Assembly: GCF_001551835.1 (NCBI RefSeq)
Contig: NZ_LODL01000035.1
Coordinates: 358,083 to 422,082, forward strand
Length of the DNA stretch: 64,000 bases
Source: Dechloromonas denitrificans
GTDB lineage: Bacteria > Pseudomonadota > Gammaproteobacteria > Burkholderiales > Rhodocyclaceae
Direction of reading: 5' to 3'
Shown: piece after piece, positions 6,703 through 14,963 of the stretch
How positions within the stretch are numbered: the stretch's first letter is position 1
Layout of the letters: every line of letters begins with the position of its first letter
Notes under the pieces: generated by a model
Told to the model about the DNA's origin: nothing
Seen by the model: only the letters and a program-made list of their open reading frames with translations
Database searches by the model: none
Program-made: the position numbers and the translations under genes

Positions 6703-8694
6703 TTAGCGCTTGTTGCCGGCGAGCATGGCCTTCATCGCATCGAGCCGGGCGCTGCCGGTTGCCTTGTCGGGCGGCGCGTCCTGCTTGCCGCCGGAGAAGC
6801 GGACATCCTCCTTGCCCATCTCGTCGATGAAGCGCGAAGGTTCGCAGGGGACGAATTCGCGCGCCTGCTTGCGCCGTTCGCAGTAGGAAATGAACAGGGC
6901 GCGCTGGGCACGGGTAATGCCGACGTACATCAGGCGGCGCTCTTCCTCGATCTTGCCGGGATCGGTCGATTCGCGATGGGGCAGGATGCCCTCTTCGACG
7001 CCGACCAGGAATACGTACTTGTACTCCAGCCCCTTCGAGGCGTGCAGCGTCGATAGCTGGACGGCATCGACTTCCTCGTCGTTCTGCTTGTCCAGCATGT
7101 TGATCAGCGCGATGCTCTGGGTCAGGTCGATCAGCGTCTTGCCGTCCAATTCGCCCTTCTTGTTCAGCCAGTTGGCGAATTCGCAGACATTGCCCCAGCG
7201 CGTTTGGGCCGTGCGCTCCTCTTCGTGATCGTAGAGGAAGGCCTCGTAATCGATGGCTTTCAGCAGATCGGGCAGCACCTGGTGTGCCGGCTCGCGTACC
7301 GCGCGTTCCTGCGTACGGTTGATGAACTGACAGAATTCGAGCAGCGGATCGAGTTGGCGGGGCTGCACGCGCTGCGCGAAACCTTCCTCGAAAGCCGCCT
7401 GGAACAGCGAGATATGGCGTTCGCCGGCATAGGTGCCGAGCACCTGCAGCGTCGCCGCGCCGATGCCGCGCTTGGGCGTGGTGGCGGCACGGATGAAGGC
7501 CGGATCGTCGTCCTCGTTGGTCAGCAGGCGCAGGTAGGCAATGATGTCCTTGATTTCTGCCTTATCGAAGAAGGACTTGCCACCCGACAGCAGGTAGGGA
7601 ATGCGGTGGTCGCGCAGGTACTCCTCGAAGCCGCGCGCCTGGTGGTTTGAGCGGTAGAGAATGGCGTAGTCCTTGAAGTGGGCGCGATGCTCGAAGCGGT
7701 GCGCCTGCAGCTTCATGACCACGCCCTCGGCCTCAGCATCGTTGTCGCGACAGGCGGTGACGTGAATCGGCTCGCCGAGGCCGAGATCGGACCACAGCTT
7801 CTTGTCGAACAGCTTCTCGTTGTTGGCGATGACGTTGTTGGCTGCCTTCAGGATGGTGACCGTCGACCGGTAATTCTGTTCGAGCTTGATGACCTTGAGG
7901 GCCGGGAATTCGGCCGGCAGCTTCTTCAGGTTGTCGATGTCGGCACCGCGCCAGCCGTAGATCGCCTGGTCGTCGTCGCCGACTGCGGTGAACTGGGCGC
8001 GGACGCCGGTCAGCAGCTTGAGTAGCTGGTACTGGCAGGCATTGGTGTCCTGGTATTCATCGACCAGCAGGTAACGCAGCCGGTTCTGCCATTTGTCGGC
8101 AATCTCCGGATGCTCGCTGAATAGCTTCACCGGCAAGCCGATCAAGTCGTCGAAATCGACCGCCTGGTAGGCCTTCAGCGTCGCCTCGTAGGACAGATAG
8201 GCGTGGGCGGCGAGGTTTTCGTGCTCATCGCGGACCAGGTGGCGGGCTGCTTCGGGCGTCACCAGCGCGTTCTTCCAGTTCGAGATGATCGACTGCAGGA
8301 TGCGTAGCGTCGCCTTATCCACCGTTTGCGCCACCTCGCTGATGATGCCGCCGCAATCGGCCGAATCGAAGATCGAGAAGCGCGGCTTGTAGCCGAGCGC
8401 CTTGGCTTCCTCGCGCAGGATGCGGACGCCGAGCGAATGGAAGGTGGAAATCTGCAGATCGTCGGCGTGCTGCTTGGGCAGGATCTTGCCGATCCGCTCC
8501 TTCATTTCCTTCGCCGCCTTGTTGGTGAAGGTGATGGCCGCAACGTTGCGCGCCTTGAAACCGCAATCCTCGACCAGATAGGCGATCTTTTGCGTGATCA
8601 CCCGGGTCTTGCCCGAACCGGCCCCGGCCAGCACCAGCAGGGGGCCGTCGAGGTAATGGATCGCTTCGCGTTGCTGGGGATTGAGGCCGGACAT
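6703..8694 (-). CDS. rep: ATP-dependent DNA helicase Rep (UvrD/Rep family)
   Basis: A 663-residue superfamily 1A helicase of the normal Rep length. Walker A AGAGSGKTRVI is at about residue 23, motif Ia ITFTNKAAKEM follows, Walker B reads VDEYQDTN (about residue 220), and the later motifs QNYRST, LSTLHASKGLEY and RRLMYVGITRA are intact. Rep unwinds DNA 3' to 5' and clears proteins ahead of replication forks. It starts at ATG 8694 and is not in an obvious operon. Rep is preferred over UvrD because of the length and the N-terminal MSGLNPQQREA. Confidence 0.93.
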   Translation of the reverse strand: MSGLNPQQREAIHYLDGPLLVLAGAGSGKTRVITQKIAYLVEDCGFKARNVAAITFTNKAAKEMKERIGKILPKQHADDLQISTFHSLGVRILREEAKALGYKPRFSIFDSADCGGIISEVAQTVDKATLRILQSIISNWKNALVTPEAARHLVRDEHENLAAHAYLSYEATLKAYQAVDFDDLIGLPVKLFSEHPEIADKWQNRLRYLLVDEYQDTNACQYQLLKLLTGVRAQFTAVGDDDQAIYGWRGADIDNLKKLPAEFPALKVIKLEQNYRSTVTILKAANNVIANNEKLFDKKLWSDLGLGEPIHVTACRDNDAEAEGVVMKLQAHRFEHRAHFKDYAILYRSNHQARGFEEYLRDHRIPYLLSGGKSFFDKAEIKDIIAYLRLLTNEDDDPAFIRAATTPKRGIGAATLQVLGTYAGERHISLFQAAFEEGFAQRVQPRQLDPLLEFCQFINRTQERAVREPAHQVLPDLLKAIDYEAFLYDHEEERTAQTRWGNVCEFANWLNKKGELDGKTLIDLTQSIALINMLDKQNDEEVDAVQLSTLHASKGLEYKYVFLVGVEEGILPHRESTDPGKIEEERRLMYVGITRAQRALFISYCERRKQAREFVPCEPSRFIDEMGKEDVRFSGGKQDAPPDKATGSARLDAMKAMLAGNKR

Positions 8695-8797
8695 AGCTTC
8701 CTGAAAATAGCAGCGCCCCGGCCAAGCGGGGCGCCCAAATGCGTGGGGATGGATTTTAACCCAGCGCTAAAGGGATGAAAATCATGGGTTTTTCGCC

Positions 8798-8809
8798 GTC
8801 GACCGCAGC
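8798..8809 (+). repeat. Intergenic copy of the over-represented 12-mer GTCGACCGCAGC
   Basis: Exact copies on the plus strand start at 1611, 8798, 22961, 36460, 39660 and 62602, and on the minus strand at 15352-15363, 16155-16166 and 57397-57408. One-mismatch copies lie at 84-95, 20165-20176 and 61127-61138. This copy is in the gap between rep and the 105 aa gene; most others lie inside genes. The base composition predicts well under one copy per 64 kb. Function unknown. Confidence 0.7.
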
Positions 8810-8842
8810 GCTCGGCAAGTCCCGGGGCCAGTGGCAATCGCT

Positions 8843-9160
8843 TCAGGCCTGGTCATCGATATGGCCGGTGGCAGCGTCCAGCGCGTCGCCCTTGATCAAT
8901 TCGTCGGCCGCCGTTCCGAGCGCGGCCAGTTCGGCCGCCATCTCGCGGGCATCCTGAAAGACCCGCTGAGCACCGGAAAATTCGCCGATCGCTCCGGCCT
9001 CGATCTCGGCCATTTCCTGTTGCAGGCTGCGCTGGCGGTCGCCTTCGATACCCTCCAGCGACTCGACCCGCCGTACCTGTTGGCCGGCGACATGACGAGC
9101 CCGCTCCCGGGACTCCTGGGAGAGGCGCTGCGTGGTCGATTCGAGGCGGTTCAGTTTCAT
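8843..9160 (-). CDS. Conserved-looking small helical protein of unknown function (105 aa)
   Basis: I do not recognise a family. The start chosen is ATG 9160 with GAGGAG 9 bases upstream; this ribosome-binding site decides for the minus strand over an equally long plus-strand frame. The product is rich in Glu, Arg, Gln and Ala and would be mostly alpha helix, perhaps coiled coil (RLESTTQRLSQESRERAR). No signal peptide or membrane segment. It lies 38 bases before the start-side gap to the DUF4197 gene in the same direction. Confidence 0.6.
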   Translation of the reverse strand: MKLNRLESTTQRLSQESRERARHVAGQQVRRVESLEGIEGDRQRSLQQEMAEIEAGAIGEFSGAQRVFQDAREMAAELAALGTAADELIKGDALDAATGHIDDQA

Positions 9161-9208
9161 TGACGGGCTCCTCAACCCGTCAACGGCACTTTGCCGCCCC
9201 GGCTTTAA

Positions 9209-9895
9209 TTACAGCGCGCCGAACACTTTCTTCAGCAGATCGCTGCCAGCCCCGACCGGGTTGGCGCGCAGTTTTTTCTCTTCCTCGGCGATCATCAGAA
9301 ATAGTCCATCCATCGCCTTTTGCGTGACATAGCCGTCGAGGTCGGCGTCCTTCTGGTCGATCAGGCCACTGCTCGCCGCCTTGCCGGCAAAGCTGTTGTA
9401 CTGCTCGGCCAGTTGCAGCTTCTTGGTCGAGGCTTTGACGATGGGCATGAACTTGGCGGTCAGCTGCTCGGTCGAGGTGCGCTTGAAGTATTGCGTCACG
9501 CTGTCCTCACCACCGGTCAAGATGCCCTTGGCGTCCTGCACGCTCATCTTCTTGATCGAGTCGGTGAGAATCGGCTTGGCTTCGGCCACCGCCTGCTCGG
9601 CGGCGTGGTTCATCGTTTCGATCAACTGGTCGGCCTGCTTGCCAAGACCGAACATGCGCAGGCCGCTCTCGGCTTTTTGCAGATACCCGGGCAGCGGAAT
9701 CTTCACCTTGCTGTTGCCGAGGAAGCCGCCCTCCTTGCCCAGCGAGGCGACCGCGTAATCCGCCCCCTTGGCCAGCGCTTCCTTGACGCCGGCGCTGGCA
9801 TCACCGGTCGAAATGGCGTCCAGCCCGGCGGCGTGGACGAGTCCGGCGGTCAACAGCAGAAAAAGGGCAAAAAGCGGAGCGAGCAGGCGGCGCAT
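9209..9895 (-). CDS. DUF4197 family secreted protein
   Basis: A 228-residue protein with a signal peptide ending around residue 22 (LLLTAGLVHAAG). The mature part matches the DUF4197 pattern: repeated amphipathic helices, KVKIPLPGYLQKAESGLRMFG near residue 65 and NQ/ADLDGYVTQKAMDGLFLMIAEEE near residue 190. The family is periplasmic or outer-membrane associated and has no known activity. It follows pilU in the same direction (16-base gap), perhaps cotranscribed. Confidence 0.85.
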   Translation of the reverse strand: MRRLLAPLFALFLLLTAGLVHAAGLDAISTGDASAGVKEALAKGADYAVASLGKEGGFLGNSKVKIPLPGYLQKAESGLRMFGLGKQADQLIETMNHAAEQAVAEAKPILTDSIKKMSVQDAKGILTGGEDSVTQYFKRTSTEQLTAKFMPIVKASTKKLQLAEQYNSFAGKAASSGLIDQKDADLDGYVTQKAMDGLFLMIAEEEKKLRANPVGAGSDLLKKVFGAL

Positions 9896-9911
9896 GGTGT
9901 TCTCCTGAAAA

Positions 9912-11048
9912 TCAGACGATATCGAGGTGACCGATGCCGGTGGTCAGGTCGCGGTCCTTGGACTCCTTGCCGTGCAGCTTGATCTGCAGGCGCAAATCGT
10001 TCAGCGAGTCGGCATTGCGCAGCGCATCTTCGTAGGTAATCCGGCCGCCCTCATAGTGATCGAACAGCGCCTGGTCGAAAGTCTGCATGCCGAGTTCGCG
10101 CGACTTCTTCATGATTTCCTTGATCTCATGCACCTCGCCCTTGAAGATCAGGTCGGAGATCAGCGGCGAATTGAGCATCACTTCGATGGCGGCAACCCGT
10201 CCCTTGCCGTCCTTCTTCGGAATCAGGCGCTGCGAGACCATACCGCGCAGGTTCAGCGAGAGGTCCATCAGCAATTGCTGGCGGCGCTCTTCCGGGAAGA
10301 AGTTGATGATGCGGTCGATCGCCTGGTTGGCGCTGTTGGCGTGCAGCGTCGCCAGACAGAGGTGGCCGGTTTCGGCGAAGGCGATGGCGTAGTCCATCGT
10401 GTCGCGGTCGCGGATTTCGCCCATCAGGATGACGTCCGGCGCCTGGCGCAGCGTGTTGCGCAGCGCCGGGCCCCAGTCGTCTGTATCGACCCCGACTTCG
10501 CGCTGCGTGATGATGCAGTTCTTGTGTTCGTGCACATATTCGATCGGGTCTTCGATCGTGATGATGTGGCCGTAGGAGTTCTCGTTGCGGTAATCGACCA
10601 CCGAAGCCAGCGACGTCGTCTTGCCGGTGCCGGTGCCGCCGACGAAGATGACCAGGCCACGCTTGGTCATCGCGATATCCTTGATCACCGGCGGCAGGCC
10701 GAGTTCATCGATCTTCGGGATGCTCATGTTGATCGTCCGGCAGACGACGCCCATGCGGCCCTGCTGGACGAAGGCATTGACGCGGAAGCGGCCGATGCTG
10801 GCCGGCGAGATGGCAAAGTTGCACTCCTTGGTCGCCTCGAACTCGGCGGCCTGGCGGTCGTTCATGATCGAACGGGCCAGTTCGGCGGTGTGCTGTGAAG
10901 TCAGCACCTGGTTGGAGACTGGCGTGATCTTGCCGTCAATCTTGATCGCCGGCGGAAAACCGGCGGTGATGAACAGGTCCGACCCTTTTTTCTGCGCCAT
11001 CAGGCGCAGCAGGTCGTGCATGAATTTCATTGCCTGGTCGCGTTCCAT
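9912..11048 (-). CDS. pilU: Type IV pilus retraction-associated ATPase PilU
   Basis: A 378-residue secretion ATPase of the PilT/PilU group. Walker A GGTGTGKTTS is near residue 132, the Asp box GHIITIEDPIE follows, Walker B is VILMGEIRD and the His box HLCLATLHAN. The C-terminus is longer than in PilT, as usual for PilU. It works with PilT to retract the type IV pilus. The start is ATG 11048 (MERDQAMKF) with GAGGGGAAG upstream; a longer frame overlaps the pilT end. It lies 31 bases downstream of pilT. Confidence 0.94.
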   Translation of the reverse strand: MERDQAMKFMHDLLRLMAQKKGSDLFITAGFPPAIKIDGKITPVSNQVLTSQHTAELARSIMNDRQAAEFEATKECNFAISPASIGRFRVNAFVQQGRMGVVCRTINMSIPKIDELGLPPVIKDIAMTKRGLVIFVGGTGTGKTTSLASVVDYRNENSYGHIITIEDPIEYVHEHKNCIITQREVGVDTDDWGPALRNTLRQAPDVILMGEIRDRDTMDYAIAFAETGHLCLATLHANSANQAIDRIINFFPEERRQQLLMDLSLNLRGMVSQRLIPKKDGKGRVAAIEVMLNSPLISDLIFKGEVHEIKEIMKKSRELGMQTFDQALFDHYEGGRITYEDALRNADSLNDLRLQIKLHGKESKDRDLTTGIGHLDIV

Positions 11049-11079
11049 ATCTTCCCCTCGCTTATATTTGACCGGCGAA

Positions 11080-12123
11080 TCAGGCCGGGAAGGCATCCTT
11101 GTTGGCGGCCTTGTTGCGCGCTTCGGCGCTCGACACCAGATTGCGGCGGACCATGTCGAGCAGGTTCTGGTCGAGCGTCTGCATGCCGACATTCTGGCCG
11201 GTCTGGATCGCCGAATACATCTGTGCGATCTTGTTTTCGCGGATCAGATTGCGGATGGCCGGCGTGCCGATCATGATTTCATGCGCTGCGCAGCGCCCCT
11301 GGCCATCCTTGGTCTTCAGCAGGGTCTGCGAGATAACGGCGCGCAGCGATTCGGACAGCATCGAACGGACCATTTCCTTTTCCGCCGCCGGGAAGACGTC
11401 GACGATCCGGTCCACGGTCTTCGCCGCCGACGAGGTGTGCAGCGTGCCAAACACCAGGTGGCCGGTTTCGGCCGCGGTGAGCGCCAGGCGGATGGTTTCG
11501 AGGTCGCGCATTTCGCCGACGAGGATGACGTCCGGGTCTTCGCGCAGGGCCGAGCGCAGCGCGTTGGAGAAGGACAGCGTGTGCGGCCCGACTTCGCGCT
11601 GGTTGATCAGGCACTTCTTGGCTTCATGGACGAATTCGATCGGGTCTTCGACGGTCAGGATGTGGCCGTAATCGTTTTCGTTGATGTGATTGACCATCGC
11701 CGCCAGCGTCGTCGACTTGCCGGAACCGGTCGGCCCGGTGACCAGCACTATGCCGCGCGGGTATTCGGAAATGTCCTTGAAGATTTTCGGGCAGTTCAGT
11801 TCTTCCAGCGTCAGCACCTTCGACGGAATGGTCCGGAATACGGCACCGGCGCCACGCTGCTGGTTGAAGGCATTGACCCGGAAACGCGCCAGGTTGGGAA
11901 TTTCAAACGAAAAGTCGCATTCCAGCGTTTCTTCATAAACCTTGCGCTGGCCGTCGTTCATGATGTCGTACACCATGCCATGCACATCCTTGTGCTCCAT
12001 CGCCGGCAGGTTGATGCGGCGCACGTCGCCATGGACGCGGATCATCGGCGGCAGGCCGGATGAAAGATGGAGGTCGGAGGCCTTGTTCTTGACGCTAAAG
12101 GCCAGCAGTTCGGTGATGTCCAT
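11080..12123 (-). CDS. pilT: Type IV pilus retraction ATPase PilT
   Basis: A 347-residue hexameric motor ATPase starting MDITELLAFSVKNKASDLHLS, the canonical PilT N-terminus. Walker A GPTGSGKSTTL is near residue 136, Walker B VILVGEMRD and His box HLVFGTLHT follow, and the conserved AIRNLIRE motif needed for retraction is present near residue 290. It drives twitching motility and, in competent bacteria, DNA uptake. The start ATG 12123 gives the family length. It is divergent from yggS, a very common arrangement. Confidence 0.96.
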   Translation of the reverse strand: MDITELLAFSVKNKASDLHLSSGLPPMIRVHGDVRRINLPAMEHKDVHGMVYDIMNDGQRKVYEETLECDFSFEIPNLARFRVNAFNQQRGAGAVFRTIPSKVLTLEELNCPKIFKDISEYPRGIVLVTGPTGSGKSTTLAAMVNHINENDYGHILTVEDPIEFVHEAKKCLINQREVGPHTLSFSNALRSALREDPDVILVGEMRDLETIRLALTAAETGHLVFGTLHTSSAAKTVDRIVDVFPAAEKEMVRSMLSESLRAVISQTLLKTKDGQGRCAAHEIMIGTPAIRNLIRENKIAQMYSAIQTGQNVGMQTLDQNLLDMVRRNLVSSAEARNKAANKDAFPA

Positions 12124-12189
12124 GCGGGGATCGTCCTTGAAGCGCGTTTGGCGCGTGTATACTGGAAACAGACGTGATTCCAATGGATT

Positions 12190-12879
12190 ATGAGCGCAAT
12201 CGCCACCAACCTGCAAGCTGTCCGGACGCGCATCAGCACTGCCGCCAAGGCCGCCGGACGCCCCCCGGAAAGCATCGCCCTGCTCGCGGTCAGCAAGACC
12301 TGGCCGCTGTCATCCGTTATTGACGCAGCCACCGCCGGGCAGCGCGCTTTTGGCGAGAATTACGTGCAGGAAGGCGTGGACAAGGCGAGTGCCACGGTCG
12401 ACCGCGATCTGGACTGGCATTTCATCGGCCCGCTGCAAAGCAACAAGACGCGGCCGGTCGCCGAGCATTTCGCCTGGGTGCATTCGATCGACCGCCTGAA
12501 AATCGCCGAACGCCTGTCGGCCCAACGGCCGGCCGACCTACCGCCACTCCAGGTCTGCGTCCAGGTCAATGTCTCCGGCGAAACGAGCAAGAGCGGCTGC
12601 CAGCCCGCTGAAGCGCTCGCCCTGTGCCAGGCAGTCGCCGCCCTGCCCAGGCTGACCCTGCGCGGCCTGATGGCGATTCCCGAACCGGTCGATGATGAAG
12701 CCGGCCAACGAGCGCCTTTCCGCCAATTGCGGGAAATATTCGAAACGATCCGGGCGGCCGGTTTGCCGCTCGATACTTTATCGATGGGCATGTCCCACGA
12801 TCTTGAAGCTGCCATTGCCGAAGGCGCGACCATCGTCCGCATCGGCACGGCCATTTTTGGTGAAAGAAACTACGCATGA
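12190..12879 (+). CDS. yggS: PLP homeostasis protein, YggS/PROSC family
   Basis: A 229-residue PLP-binding TIM-barrel protein without known catalysis, which buffers vitamin B6 and affects amino-acid pools. Lys in LLAVSKTWP (about residue 37) is the PLP lysine; GENYVQE, WHFIGPLQSNK and SMGMSHDLEAAI are family signatures. Start ATG 12190. Its stop overlaps the proC start by 4 bases (ATGA), so it leads the yggS-proC-yggT-yggU operon. Confidence 0.93.
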   Translation: MSAIATNLQAVRTRISTAAKAAGRPPESIALLAVSKTWPLSSVIDAATAGQRAFGENYVQEGVDKASATVDRDLDWHFIGPLQSNKTRPVAEHFAWVHSIDRLKIAERLSAQRPADLPPLQVCVQVNVSGETSKSGCQPAEALALCQAVAALPRLTLRGLMAIPEPVDDEAGQRAPFRQLREIFETIRAAGLPLDTLSMGMSHDLEAAIAEGATIVRIGTAIFGERNYA

Positions 12880-13688
12880 AAATTACCTTCCTCGGCGGCG
12901 GCAACATGGCCAACGCGCTGATCGGCGGCATGTTGAAACAGGGCTTTGCGGCGACCGACATCACCGTCATCGATCCCGGCAGCGAGGCGCGGGACAAGCT
13001 CAGCCAGAGTTATGCGGTGAACTGCCTGGAATCGGCCGAAATGCTGGTCAGCGTCGGCGACCTGCTGGTCCTCGCGGTCAAGCCGCAGCAAATGAAGGAG
13101 GCCGTCGCCCCGCTCGCCGCCAAGCTCGGCCGTGCCGTCGTCGTCAGCATCGCGGCCGGCCTTGATCTGGAAACCCTGTCCCGATTCCTCGGCGGCCATC
13201 GCAAGATCGTCCGCTGCATGCCGAACACGCCAGCCCTGATCGGCGCCGGCATCACCGGCCTCTGCCCCTTGCCGGAAGTCAGCGACAGCGAACGCGCCGC
13301 CGCCGACCGCGTGCTGCGCGCCGTCGGCACCACGGTGTGGATCGCCGACGAAGGCAAGATGGACGGCGTCACCGCCCTTTCCGGCAGCGGCCCGGCCTAT
13401 GTCTTCCTGTTCATCGAAGCGCTGCAGCAGGCCGCCGCCGACCTCGGCTTCACCGCTGAGCAAGGGCGCCTACTGGCCATCGAAACGGTACAGGGCGCCG
13501 CCGCCCTCGCCGCGCAATCAAGCGAGCCGGCCGCGGTGCTGCGCGAGCGCGTCACCTCCAAGGGCGGCACCACCGAAGCGGCACTGCGTACGATGGCCGA
13601 ACAGGGCGTCAAGGAAGGCATCGTCGCCGGCGTCAAAGCCGCCGAAGCGCGCGGCCGCGAACTCGGCAAACTGCTGGGCGCCGCCTGA
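12876..13688 (+). CDS. proC: Pyrroline-5-carboxylate reductase
   Basis: A 270-residue enzyme that reduces pyrroline-5-carboxylate to proline with NAD(P)H, the last step of proline synthesis. The N-terminal Rossmann motif is FLGGGNMANALIGG (residues 4-17); the C-terminal signature MDGVTALSGSGPAYVF (about residue 155) and TSKGGTTEAAL (about residue 228) are intact. Translationally coupled at both ends: its start overlaps yggS and its stop shares bases with the yggT ATG. Confidence 0.96.
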   Translation: MKITFLGGGNMANALIGGMLKQGFAATDITVIDPGSEARDKLSQSYAVNCLESAEMLVSVGDLLVLAVKPQQMKEAVAPLAAKLGRAVVVSIAAGLDLETLSRFLGGHRKIVRCMPNTPALIGAGITGLCPLPEVSDSERAAADRVLRAVGTTVWIADEGKMDGVTALSGSGPAYVFLFIEALQQAAADLGFTAEQGRLLAIETVQGAAALAAQSSEPAAVLRERVTSKGGTTEAALRTMAEQGVKEGIVAGVKAAEARGRELGKLLGAA

Positions 13689-14221
13689 TGCAAGCCCTCG
13701 TTTTCCTGGTCGATGCCGTCGTCAGCTTTTTCTGCACGCTGTTCCTGCTCCGTTTCATGATGCAGGCGATGCGCGTTTCCTTTGCCGGGCAGATTGGCGA
13801 CTTTGTCGTCAAACTGACCAACTGGGCGGTCAAGCCGCTGCGCCAGGTCATTCCCGGCCTCGGCGGCTTCGACTGGGCCAGCCTGCTCGCTGCCCTTGCC
13901 CTGCAACTGCTGCTCTCGGCGCTGCTGGTCGGCATTTCCGGCCAGGTGATCAGCGCCGATGCCGGCACCATTGCGCTGATGGCGGGCTGGTTCGCCATTC
14001 GCACCCTGCTCCGGCTGGCGGTCTATATCCTGATCGGCGCGCTGATCCTGCAGGCGGTGCTGTCCTGGATCAATCCCTACTCGCCATTGTCGGCGCCGGC
14101 CCACCAACTGACCCGGCCGCTGCTCGACCCGATTCGGCGCATCGTGCCGGCGATTTCCGGCATCGACCTGTCGCCGCTGGTCGCCATCCTGCTGCTGCAG
14201 GCCGTGCTGATGTTCCTGTGA
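13688..14221 (+). CDS. yggT: YggT family integral membrane protein
   Basis: A 177-residue membrane protein with about four to five helices in two similar halves (for example FLVDAVVSFFCTLFLLRFMM and LAVYILIGALILQAVLSWI), each ending in the YggT pattern NP.S....L..PLLDP.RR (second half NPYSPLSAPAHQLTRPLLDP). The family has been linked to osmotic tolerance and cell division, but its mechanism is unknown. Start ATG overlaps the proC stop by one base. Confidence 0.9.
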   Translation: MQALVFLVDAVVSFFCTLFLLRFMMQAMRVSFAGQIGDFVVKLTNWAVKPLRQVIPGLGGFDWASLLAALALQLLLSALLVGISGQVISADAGTIALMAGWFAIRTLLRLAVYILIGALILQAVLSWINPYSPLSAPAHQLTRPLLDPIRRIVPAISGIDLSPLVAILLLQAVLMFL

Positions 14222-14511
14222 GCATTTGGTGGCGACTGGCGGCCGACGGCCGCATCACGCTGACCCTGCACATCCAGCCCGGCGCCAAGAAGACGGAAAT
14301 CGCCGGGCTGCATGGCGAGGCGCTAAAAATCCGGCTGGCGGCGCCGCCGGTCGATGGCAAGGCCAACGAGGCCCTGCTCAAATTCGTCGCCGAAACGCTG
14401 CATCTGCCGAAATCGGCGGTCAGCCTGAAGAGCGGCCAAAGCTCGCGACACAAAGTGCTGGAGATCGTCGGCACGACGCCGGTCGCGGTGGCCGAGCTGG
14501 CGCCCAAATGA
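14218..14511 (+). CDS. yggU: DUF167 family protein YggU (GTG start)
   Basis: A 97-residue protein of the DUF167/UPF0235 family. The frame begins with GTG at 14218, overlapping the yggT TGA by 2 bases; no ATG is available at the right place. The motifs QPGAKKTEIAGLHG, LKIRLAAPPVDGKANEALLKF and SGQSSRHK, all hallmarks of the family, are present. Function unknown; fourth gene of the yggS-proC-yggT-yggU operon. Confidence 0.9.
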   Translation: MSIWWRLAADGRITLTLHIQPGAKKTEIAGLHGEALKIRLAAPPVDGKANEALLKFVAETLHLPKSAVSLKSGQSSRHKVLEIVGTTPVAVAELAPK

Positions 14512-14513
14512 AA

Positions 14514-14533
14514 ACGGCGGGCAAGCCCGCCGT
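14514..14533. terminator. Hairpin between convergent yggU and comEA genes
   Basis: ACGGCGGGC (14514-14522) and GCCCGCCGT (14525-14533) form a 9-bp stem with a 2-base gap. On the minus strand it is followed by TTTT, so it terminates the comEA-like gene and may also stop yggU. Confidence 0.7.
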
Positions 14534-14553
14534 CAGCCAGCCGTTGGTAGCGC

Positions 14554-14841
14554 TTACTTTTTTGCCGTCTTGGCCGGTGCACCGCCGGCCTCACCGACCG
14601 TCAGTTCCGGCCGAAGTTTGGCGACGCTCTTCTCGCCGAAGCCCTTGACCCCCTTCAAGTCATCGACCGACTTGAACGGTCCGTTTTTCGTCCGGTAATC
14701 GACGATCGCCTTGGCCTTGCTCGGGCCGATGCCCTTGACGGCATCCAGCTCGTCGACGCTGGCGGTATTCAGATTGACGGCGGCAAACGCCATGCTGATG
14801 CAGGACAGCAGGGCAACAATCAGTGCCAGGAAACTTTTCAT
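14554..14841 (-). CDS. comEA: ComEA-like helix-hairpin-helix DNA-binding protein
   Basis: A 95-residue exported protein: signal peptide (MKSFLALIVALLSCISMAFA) and one helix-hairpin-helix module, VNLNTASVDELDAVKGIG followed by KAKAIVDYRTKNGPF, then a second hairpin, LKGVKGFGEKSVAKLRPEL. In competent Gram-negative bacteria such short periplasmic ComEA proteins bind incoming double-stranded DNA and ratchet it across the outer membrane with the type IV pilus. Start ATG 14841 with AGGAGGAAG upstream. Whether it serves competence here is inference; pilT/pilU 3 kb away are consistent. Confidence 0.85.
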   Translation of the reverse strand: MKSFLALIVALLSCISMAFAAVNLNTASVDELDAVKGIGPSKAKAIVDYRTKNGPFKSVDDLKGVKGFGEKSVAKLRPELTVGEAGGAPAKTAKK

Positions 14842-14884
14842 CGGGACTTCCTCCTGTTTAGGAAAATCATCAATCGCTCGGAAC

Positions 14885-14911
14885 AAAAACGCCAGGGCAC
14901 GAACCCTGGCG
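14885..14911 (-). terminator. Hairpin plus T run between pyrX and comEA
   Basis: CGCCAGGG and CCCTGGCG (14890-14897 and 14904-14911) form an 8-bp stem with a 6-base loop; on the minus strand five T follow. It lies 53 bases after the pyrX stop and ends 44 bases before the comEA start. It can end the pyr operon transcript, or act as a leader hairpin of the comEA mRNA. Confidence 0.75.
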
Positions 14912-14917
14912 CAAAAT

Positions 14918-14946
14918 ATTCTAAACGAATATGACGATTACGTTAA
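14918..14946 (-). promoter_or_regulatory. Sigma-70-like promoter for comEA
   Basis: On the minus strand, TTAACG (14946-14941) and TAGAAT (14923-14918) are separated by exactly 17 bases. Transcription would start around 14911, at the first base of the terminator-like hairpin. Confidence 0.4.
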
Positions 14947-14963
14947 TCAGGAAGCATCCCGGC

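Noticed and set aside
8831..9163. 110-codon plus-strand frame opposite the 105 aa gene
   Set aside because: The minus-strand frame has a GAGGAG ribosome-binding site at proper distance and helix-like content; this one has none.
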